DNA of 64,000 nucleotides, from assembly GCA_020632995.1 (NCBI GenBank), contig JACKEN010000017.1, forward strand, positions 1 through 64,000. Reading direction: 5' to 3'. Below the pieces are notes generated by a model that ran no database searches, had not been told where the DNA came from, and saw nothing but the letters and a program-made list of their open reading frames with translations. This DNA comes from Deltaproteobacteria bacterium (lineage in GTDB: Bacteria; Myxococcota; Kuafuiibacteriia; Kuafuiibacteriales; Kuafuiibacteriaceae). The first letter of the stretch is position 1. Every line of letters begins with the position of its first letter. Shown piece after piece: positions 8,549-14,191 of this stretch. The position numbers and the translations under genes are program-made.

Positions 8549-9412
8549 TCAGGCGATCGCGCTGCGGGCTTCTCCCAGCCATGCAAGCCAGCTTTCCATG
8601 CCCTCGCCCGAGCGGGCCGACACCTTCAGCACCGTGGCCTCCGGTCTGATCTGGGCCAGGTAGCCCATGAGGCGCTCGAGGTCGAAGTCGAGGTGGGGCA
8701 GGAGATCCACCTTGTTCACCAGCACAAGGTCGGCCTTGGCGAACATGTAGGGATACTTCAGCGGCTTGTCCTCGCCCTCGGTCACCGAGACCACGACCAC
8801 CTTCTTGTGCTCACCGAGGTCGAAGCCGGCGGGGCACACCAGGTTCCCCACGTTCTCGATGAACAGGATGCCGCCCTCGGGTGGCGCCTGGAGCTCGAAG
8901 GAGCCGAGGAGCATGCTCGCGTCCAGGTGGCACACCGCGCCGGTGTTCACCTGGTGGGCCGGCACGCCGGTGGCCCGGATACGGTCGGCGTCGAAGCTGG
9001 TCTGCTGATCGCCCTCGACCACCGCGAGCGGGGTCTGGCCCTTCAAGAGCTCCAGGGTGCGGCACAACAGGGTGGTCTTGCCCGACCCGGGGCTCGACAT
9101 GAGGTTCACCGCCAGGGTGTGGGTGGCGTCGAGCCGGGCCCGGTTCACCGCCGCGATGCGGTCGTTCTTGGCCAGCAGGTCTTGCTCGACCTGCACCCGC
9201 CGCCGGGTCTCCGCCGCGTCATGATCGTGGCCGTGGTCATGATCGTGGTCATGGTCATGGTCATGATCGTGGTCGTGCCCATGCTCATGATCGTGGTCGT
9301 GCCCATGATCGTGGTCGTGATCATGGCCGTGGTGGTGGTGGTGATGATGCTCGTGGCCGTGGGTCGCCGTACCCGGCGTCGACTCCTGACCGCACCCGCA
9401 GATCCCGCACAT
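8549..9412 (-). CDS. hypB: Hydrogenase/urease nickel-incorporation GTPase HypB
   Basis: 287 residues. The N-terminus MCGICGCG carries the CxxCGC high-affinity nickel motif. A His/Asp tract spans residues 18-65 with 27 histidines, followed by a SIMIBI GTPase with P-loop 'SPGSGKTT' (107-114), the 'GAVCHLD' G-domain metal site and 'NKVD' guanine specificity. It delivers nickel to the hydrogenase large subunit with HypA and, through the tract, can store nickel. It lies 3 bp downstream of hypA; 166 bp separate it from hybD. The tract is encoded by a near-repetitive stretch at 9211-9361. Confidence 0.97.
   Translation of the reverse strand: MCGICGCGQESTPGTATHGHEHHHHHHHGHDHDHDHGHDHDHEHGHDHDHDHDHDHDHDHGHDHDAAETRRRVQVEQDLLAKNDRIAAVNRARLDATHTLAVNLMSSPGSGKTTLLCRTLELLKGQTPLAVVEGDQQTSFDADRIRATGVPAHQVNTGAVCHLDASMLLGSFELQAPPEGGILFIENVGNLVCPAGFDLGEHKKVVVVSVTEGEDKPLKYPYMFAKADLVLVNKVDLLPHLDFDLERLMGYLAQIRPEATVLKVSARSGEGMESWLAWLGEARSAIA
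9211..9361. repeat. Imperfect 6-bp tandem repeat encoding the HypB His/Asp tract
   Basis: About 150 bp of mostly ATGGTC, ATGATC and GTGGTC units on the plus strand, read on the minus strand as alternating GAC/GAT and CAT/CAC codons. The unit is one His-Asp (or His-Gly) dipeptide. The low-complexity DNA makes slippage and copy-number change likely, altering nickel storage capacity without changing frame. Confidence 0.85.
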
Positions 9413-9415
9413 GTC

Positions 9416-9757
9416 CTACTCAACCTCCAGCTCGGTGACGCGCATCTCGTCGCCCTCGGTGAGCATCCACTGATGCACACCGCAGTGGGGGCAGACGTCG
9501 GCGTGGGTCGCTACTTCAATTGTGAGGCCACACGGCACGCAGAACGCTTTTGCCGCGCCTCGTTCGATGATCACCTCAGCCCCCTCGGCCAGGGTTCCCG
9601 CCGAGACCGCGTCGAAGGCGAAGGTCAGCGCGCCCGGATCCACGTGGGCGAGGGCCCCGATCTTCAGGAACACCTTGGTCACCCGGCCGCTCCCCTCGGC
9701 GCGGGCGTGGGACGTGGCGATCTCCACGATGCTCTGGGCGAGCGACAGCTCGTGCAT
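9416..9757 (-). CDS. hypA: Nickel metallochaperone HypA
   Basis: 113 residues. It begins MHELSLAQSIVEIA; the Met1-His2-Glu3 N-terminus is the nickel site of HypA. Two CxxC pairs ('CVPCG' and 'CPHCG') make the structural zinc site. It works with HypB to load nickel. It starts one base after the stop codon of the HupK-like gene and ends 3 bp before hypB, so the three are co-transcribed. Confidence 0.97.
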   Translation of the reverse strand: MHELSLAQSIVEIATSHARAEGSGRVTKVFLKIGALAHVDPGALTFAFDAVSAGTLAEGAEVIIERGAAKAFCVPCGLTIEVATHADVCPHCGVHQWMLTEGDEMRVTELEVE

Positions 9758-9758
9758 G

Positions 9759-10910
9759 TCAGGCGCCCTCCACCGTGACCCCGAAGGGCACGCAGGGATC
9801 CAAGAGGGCCATGTGCCAGCGGGCCCGGGCCTCGGCCTCGGCCGCAGGCCAGCCCACCGGGGCCCGGGTCGCCACCCCGTCCGGGTGGTGGGTCCACTCG
9901 GTGGGCGCCACCCGGTCCCACCGAGTCACCTTGCCGTCCGCCCACGCGACTCGATGGGCCAGGCGGCCGCGGCCGGTGTCGGCGAGCCCCACGCCCTCGC
10001 CCTCGCCCGGCAGGGGCGCGGTGTGGGCGGGGGCGGGCGCCACCGCGCGGAGCGCCTCGGCCAGCGCGTCGGGCCACCGGGTCAGCTCCACCAGGCGGGC
10101 GACCAGGCGCGCGAGGAAGCCGGGGCCGTGGTGCACGATGACGTCCGCCACCAGGGGGTGGGCGCTCGCCCGTGCGAGCGGGCCGGCCTCCGCCGGGCCC
10201 TCGGGCAGGGTGGGGCGGTCGGAGTAGTGCTGCGCGGAGCTCAGGCCTCGCAAGATGTCCTGCGCCGACAGCTCGGGGCAGAGCCGGGGGCTCGGGGCCA
10301 GGTCGGCCCAGCCCCGCTCCAGCACAGTGGCCACCATCTTCGCCCCCGCGCTCGCGCGCTGCTCGGACCACCGGGTCAGGGCGGCGAGCTCCACCACCTG
10401 CTCGGGGAGCGCCTCGAGGGCCAGGGCCGCCCGTACCTCCTCCAGCACGAGCTGGATGCGGGCCTCGTCCGGGGCAAGCCGGCCGCCGCCGACCCGCCCC
10501 GCGTCCCCGTCGGGGTACAGGGCCGGGGTGAGGCTCGCGAGGGCGCGTCGGAGCTGGGCCCACGCGGCCACGTCGGGGGCGCCGCCCCACAGGGCGGCCC
10601 CCTCCACCCACAGCGCGCGGGCGTGACCCTCGAGGGCCTCGGCCAGGGCGAGCGCGACGCGCGCGCGGTGGTGATCGGGTGCGATGCTCAGCCCCGCGCC
10701 GGCCTCGACCGCGGCGAGCGCCGCGGCCTGCTGGGCCTGTGCGCACAGCGGGAACAAGAGCGGGACCCGCTTGAGCACGTCCTCCACCGGCCGGCCGGCC
10801 AGCGCGCCGGTGATCGCGAGGGCCCGCTGCGAGGTGAGCCGGGCCGACACCACCGCGCCGTCCGCCACGGTGAGGGCGAGGTCCACCCGCTCCTCGGGAG
10901 CCCCGAACAT
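9759..10910 (-). CDS. HupK/HoxV-like hydrogenase assembly scaffold (degenerate large-subunit paralogue)
   Basis: About 383 residues from ATG at 10910. It resembles a worn-down [NiFe] large subunit. Where L1 (RxCGxC) should be there is 'LFPLCAQAQQAAALAAVEAG' with one Cys, and the C-terminus 'LLDPCVPFGVTVEGA' keeps DPC but lacks the second L2 Cys and the His. HupK/HoxV proteins of this kind are proposed scaffolds for the Fe(CN)2CO unit before transfer to the real large subunit. Its place immediately before hypA-hypB fits maturation. The name rests on motif pattern and context, and no homology search was possible. Confidence 0.72.
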   Translation of the reverse strand: MFGAPEERVDLALTVADGAVVSARLTSQRALAITGALAGRPVEDVLKRVPLLFPLCAQAQQAAALAAVEAGAGLSIAPDHHRARVALALAEALEGHARALWVEGAALWGGAPDVAAWAQLRRALASLTPALYPDGDAGRVGGGRLAPDEARIQLVLEEVRAALALEALPEQVVELAALTRWSEQRASAGAKMVATVLERGWADLAPSPRLCPELSAQDILRGLSSAQHYSDRPTLPEGPAEAGPLARASAHPLVADVIVHHGPGFLARLVARLVELTRWPDALAEALRAVAPAPAHTAPLPGEGEGVGLADTGRGRLAHRVAWADGKVTRWDRVAPTEWTHHPDGVATRAPVGWPAAEAEARARWHMALLDPCVPFGVTVEGA

Positions 10911-10965
10911 GCCCAGACGGTGACAGGGTGGGGCGCGGGAAGCAATGGGGGCGGCCCGGGCGCGC

Positions 10966-11664
10966 TCAGAACGAGATCTGCAAGCCGGCTTGCCAGTTGC
11001 TCCCGCCCACCTCGAGGCTGTTCTCGAAGACCGGGAGGGTGCGGCCGTAGTCCCACTCGAAGAAGATGTCGGCCCCGTGCACCCCGTAGGACTCGCGGAG
11101 GATGCGCGCGCTCTGCGGATCGATGCGGTCCAGGGCGAGGGCGAGGCCCAGCGCGCCGGTGATGCCGAGCGAGGCGCCGTTGGCCCGGGCCTCACCCACC
11201 ACCGCGACCGAGCCGTCCCCCTTGCCGATGCGCCAGAACGTGTAGCTGGGCCCGACCTCGAGGTAGGGGTGGATCGGGAAGCCCAGCCAGGACTCCAGGA
11301 AGTACACGCGCAGGCCAACCTGCGCGGTGAGGGGGATGAGGCGGATGGTGGTGGTGCCGCCGGAGCGCTGCATGGTGTCTTGCACGAAGGCGTAGGCGCT
11401 GTCCTTGAACCAGCCCACCGAGCCGCTCAGGGTGAGCTCGCCGAAGCCGAGCGGGCGCACCCAGGCCACCTTGGGGCGGAGGAGCCAGCCGGTGCTGTCC
11501 TCGAACAGATCCGCGTACGGGGTGGCGGTGCCCTTGAACTCGCGGTCCACGTCGGGGGCGAAGGGGCCGAAGCTGAAGCCCAGGCGTAGGCCGAGGGGCT
11601 CGGACGCGGGGCCGTTCGAAACCTGGCTTGCGAGGAGGGCGACGAAGAGGACGGGGAGGCTCAT
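10966..11664 (-). CDS. Outer-membrane beta-barrel protein (MXAN_2562-like)
   Basis: 232 residues with an N-terminal signal peptide (MSLPVLFVALLASQVSNG), alternating hydrophobic strands and a terminal aromatic ('NWQAGLQISF'), the usual mark of an outer-membrane barrel. Size and partnership fit the myxobacterial barrel family typified by MXAN_2562, always beside an exported anchored protein. Its ATG overlaps the stop of the upstream CFI-box gene by 4 bp, so the two are co-translated and probably act together. Function unknown. Confidence 0.7.
   Translation of the reverse strand: MSLPVLFVALLASQVSNGPASEPLGLRLGFSFGPFAPDVDREFKGTATPYADLFEDSTGWLLRPKVAWVRPLGFGELTLSGSVGWFKDSAYAFVQDTMQRSGGTTTIRLIPLTAQVGLRVYFLESWLGFPIHPYLEVGPSYTFWRIGKGDGSVAVVGEARANGASLGITGALGLALALDRIDPQSARILRESYGVHGADIFFEWDYGRTLPVFENSLEVGGSNWQAGLQISF
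10980..10993. repeat. Iterated palindrome GCAAGC-CG-GCTTGC
   Basis: A perfect 14-bp palindrome at the 3' end of the barrel gene. It is one of about 20 related sites in the window (see findings). Confidence 0.7.
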
Positions 11665-12782
11665 GGGGTGGGCTCCTCGATGGCGTGGCCGGCCAGCCAC
11701 ACCACCGGGTAGAGGGCGACCCGGGTGGCGGCCCGGAGCACCGGGGAGTCGGCGATGATCCGGGCCGCCCCGGGGCTCAGGGCGTAGTAGGTGTCGACGA
11801 ACCAGCGGCCGGCCGCGGTGGGCGCCAGCACCTGGTCACGGAACGCGCGCAGGACGCGCACCTGGGGGTGTCCGTAGTCACCGTAGGCGGCGGTGGCGAT
11901 GAAGCAGTTGCCGCCGTCCGCGCTCCCGCCCGCCGCCTTGTAGCGCTCGAAGAGGTCTTCTTCTTCGGCCGGCACGGCGGTGCCGAGTGACACTGGGTCA
12001 CTGGGGTTGCCCGCCGCGTCGACGCTCACCACCCAGAACGCGTAGCTCACCCCGTTGGTGAGGCCGGAGACGGTGACGCTGTCGGCGCCGCTTTGGGCCT
12101 TGCCGCAGACGTAGGCCGCCTTGACGTCCCCCGCGGCACCGCAGAGGTCCTCGGCCGAGGTGAAGATCTCCTCCGCGGGTGAGCTGAACACGGGGGCCTC
12201 GTTCACGCTGCAGAGGACCTGGTAGCGGACGCCGGTGGTGTCGGCGTCCGTGTCGATGGTGTACGCGACCTCGGCCAGCTCCTCGCCCGCCACCACCTTG
12301 CCCCCGGTCGGCTTGGTGGGCGGCTTGGTGTCCCGCGGGAAGGCCACGCTCGCGAGCTCGGTCCAGGTGTCCTGATCGTCCACGTCGGCGAGCACGTAGA
12401 GGGTGTCGTCGCCCTCGTCCTCGTCGCAGCCTCCGAGCACCGTGGCGACGTTGGTGCTCACGTCCACCGTGGGGTCCGCGCTCTCGAGGCGCAGCCGGGC
12501 GAGGGTGGTGCAGGTGGACTTGATGGTGGCGTCGCTGTCGAGGCAGCCGCGGCCGGACACAACGTAGAGGCCGCCCTCGGTGCCGGCGCGGGTGAAGCCG
12601 AAGCTGATCTGGACGCTGCGCGAACACTTGCAGCCGGCCACGTTCATCATCTCGGCGAGGTCGGTGTCGGTGAGGGTGGCGCCGTCGTCTTCGAAGTGGA
12701 GATCACTGACGCTCTGCGCGCCCGCCAGGGCAGGCAGCAGCAGCGCCAGGAGCCCCACCCCAATGGGGGTGCAGGATGGCAT
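11661..12782 (-). CDS. Exported protein with fibronectin-III-like region and CFI-box C-terminus
   Basis: 373 residues. The start at 12782 gives a clean signal peptide ending ALAGAQ. Residues about 20-160 hold many Asp/Cys-rich strands with paired cysteines. A fibronectin type III-like stretch follows ('TVSGLTNGVSYAFWVVSVDAAGN'). The last 95 residues begin 'CFIATAAYGDYGHPQV' and match the CFI-box C-terminal domain, which carries a hydrophobic helical end and is thought to direct surface sorting. Upstream in-frame starts would spoil the signal peptide. It is coupled to the barrel gene downstream. Confidence 0.72.
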   Translation of the reverse strand: MPSCTPIGVGLLALLLPALAGAQSVSDLHFEDDGATLTDTDLAEMMNVAGCKCSRSVQISFGFTRAGTEGGLYVVSGRGCLDSDATIKSTCTTLARLRLESADPTVDVSTNVATVLGGCDEDEGDDTLYVLADVDDQDTWTELASVAFPRDTKPPTKPTGGKVVAGEELAEVAYTIDTDADTTGVRYQVLCSVNEAPVFSSPAEEIFTSAEDLCGAAGDVKAAYVCGKAQSGADSVTVSGLTNGVSYAFWVVSVDAAGNPSDPVSLGTAVPAEEEDLFERYKAAGGSADGGNCFIATAAYGDYGHPQVRVLRAFRDQVLAPTAAGRWFVDTYYALSPGAARIIADSPVLRAATRVALYPVVWLAGHAIEEPTP

Positions 12783-12905
12783 GCGGGCGAGAAGAGCAAC
12801 CCGCGTGCCACGCCATGGACGGCGGCGCTTCAGTGGGTTGGGGCGATGAAGGTTGACGGGTTGTCGGGGCGCCGGGGGCGCGCGGGACAATGTGTCGCCA
12901 GAAAC

Positions 12906-12940
12906 GAAAAAAGCCTCGATGGCGGACCATCGAGGCTTCT
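12906..12940 (-). terminator. Rho-independent terminator of tRNA-Asp
   Basis: On the minus strand a perfect 12-bp stem (AAGCCTCGATGG / CCATCGAGGCTT, loop of four) is followed by a run of six T. It lies about 25 bp downstream of the tRNA-Asp 3' end in the right orientation. Confidence 0.88.
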
Positions 12941-12965
12941 CGCTTCCCGAAGAAGAGGGGAAAAG

Positions 12966-13042
12966 TGGCGGGGCCGACGAGACTCGAACTCGCGACCTCC
13001 GGCGTGACAGGCCGGCATTCTAACCAACTGAACTACGACCCC
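12966..13042 (-). tRNA. tRNA-Asp (anticodon GUC)
   Basis: A 77-nt gene on the minus strand with encoded CCA. The acceptor stem GGGGUCG/CGGCCCC pairs fully with one G-U, the discriminator is G, the D-arm is 'GUUCAGUUGGUUAGAAU', the anticodon loop 'CCUGUCACG' gives GUC and the T-arm is 'GCGAGUUCGAGUCUCGU'. It closely follows the E. coli tRNA-Asp pattern. It has its own promoter and terminator, so it is monocistronic. The GUC anticodon is a substrate for queuosine and then for GluQ, encoded at 50565-51476. Confidence 0.97.
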
Positions 13043-13060
13043 GCCGTCAGGGTGAAGAGG

Positions 13061-13089
13061 CTTCTACAGAGGCCCATGCGCGCTGTCAA
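13061..13089 (-). promoter_or_regulatory. Sigma-70 type promoter of tRNA-Asp
   Basis: On the minus strand TTGACA (13084-13089) is followed after exactly 17 bp by TAGAAG (13061-13066). Transcription would start about 10 bp before the tRNA 5' end at 13042. It is the clearest housekeeping promoter seen in the window. Confidence 0.78.
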
Positions 13090-13134
13090 CGCTGGAGTTT
13101 TGGGGCCCATGTCGTTTTTCTCGTACCGCTCCCG

Positions 13135-14142
13135 CTAGTCCACTTCGATGCGGATAAACCTGGCGCCGGGCACCTGCGTGCGGACCGCCTCCTCGATGCG
13201 ATCGACCTCGTTGCCGAGCTCGTCGACCACCACCTTGGCGTGGGCGTCGAGCAGCCGGTCGAGGTCCTCGGGCGTCTTCAGGCTGTCGAAGGCCGCCTTC
13301 ACGTCGGTGCGGGCGAGCACCCGCTCCGAGATCACCGTGCCGTCGAACTCGATGTCCGCGTTGAAGGTGAACATCTCGGCCCCGATGACCCGGGTCTTCA
13401 CCTCGAAGACGTTCCGCACCGAGCTGCCGGAGGTGCGGATCGCGGCCAGGATCCGGGCCTGGACGTCGGCGCTCACCGCGCGGTCCAACAGGTACCGGCG
13501 GTTCTGCATCCCGAGGAACAGGGCGATGGCGCCGAGCAGGATCCCGATGAGGATCGCGGCCACCGGGTCCGCCCAGTGCCAGCCCAACAGCTCCGAGGCG
13601 GTGATGCCGAGGGCGGCCAGGATGACGCCGAAGCTGGCCGCGCCGTCCTCGAAGAGCACGGCGAGGGTGGTGGTGTCCTCGGTGGTGCGGAGGAAGGTGA
13701 TCCAGCTCCGGCCGCGGCGCTGGGCGTTCAACGCCTTGATCGCCGACAGGAGCACCGCGCCGTCCACCAGGAACGAGATCACCAGCACCGCCGGCACGAG
13801 CCAGCCCACCGCCTCGTGGCGGGCGCCGGAGAGCAGGGTGTGGACGCCGTGGGTGACGGTGACGCCGCAGCCCACGAAGAAGATCCCGGCCGCGGAGATC
13901 AGCGCGAACAGGAACCGGTCCTTGCCGTAGCCGAAGTGGAACTCCTCGCTCGGGCCGCGCTCGGACTTCTTCATGCCCACCAGGAGCAGGGCCTGGTTCC
14001 CCAGGTCGGCCGTGCTGTGCACCGCCTCCGCCAGCATGGCCCCCGAGCCGCTGACGAAGTAGGCGAGGAACTTGATCAGGGTGAGGAAGCCGTTGCCGGC
14101 CAGGGCCAGCAGCACCGCCCGGGTCCCGTGCGCGTGTGACAT
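13135..14142 (-). CDS. Cation diffusion facilitator (CDF) transporter
   Basis: 335 residues. It opens with 'AGNGFLTLIKFLAYFVSGSGAM' (TM1) and then 'LAEAVHSTADLGNQALLL' (TM2), whose HxxxD is a CDF metal site. Further spans follow to about residue 210, then a cytoplasmic domain with a ferredoxin-like pattern. It exports divalent cations such as zinc, iron or manganese in exchange for protons. The tail is longer than in minimal CDF proteins. No metal regulator is adjacent. Confidence 0.92.
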   Translation of the reverse strand: MSHAHGTRAVLLALAGNGFLTLIKFLAYFVSGSGAMLAEAVHSTADLGNQALLLVGMKKSERGPSEEFHFGYGKDRFLFALISAAGIFFVGCGVTVTHGVHTLLSGARHEAVGWLVPAVLVISFLVDGAVLLSAIKALNAQRRGRSWITFLRTTEDTTTLAVLFEDGAASFGVILAALGITASELLGWHWADPVAAILIGILLGAIALFLGMQNRRYLLDRAVSADVQARILAAIRTSGSSVRNVFEVKTRVIGAEMFTFNADIEFDGTVISERVLARTDVKAAFDSLKTPEDLDRLLDAHAKVVVDELGNEVDRIEEAVRTQVPGARFIRIEVD

Positions 14143-14191
14143 TCGCCTCTGCTAATCACCGCGGGGGGGCGGGGCAAGCGTGTTGCGCGCC

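Noticed and set aside
9211..9361. Short-repeat block considered as a CRISPR-like or promoter repeat
   Set aside because: The units are six bases without spacers and encode the HypB His/Asp tract.
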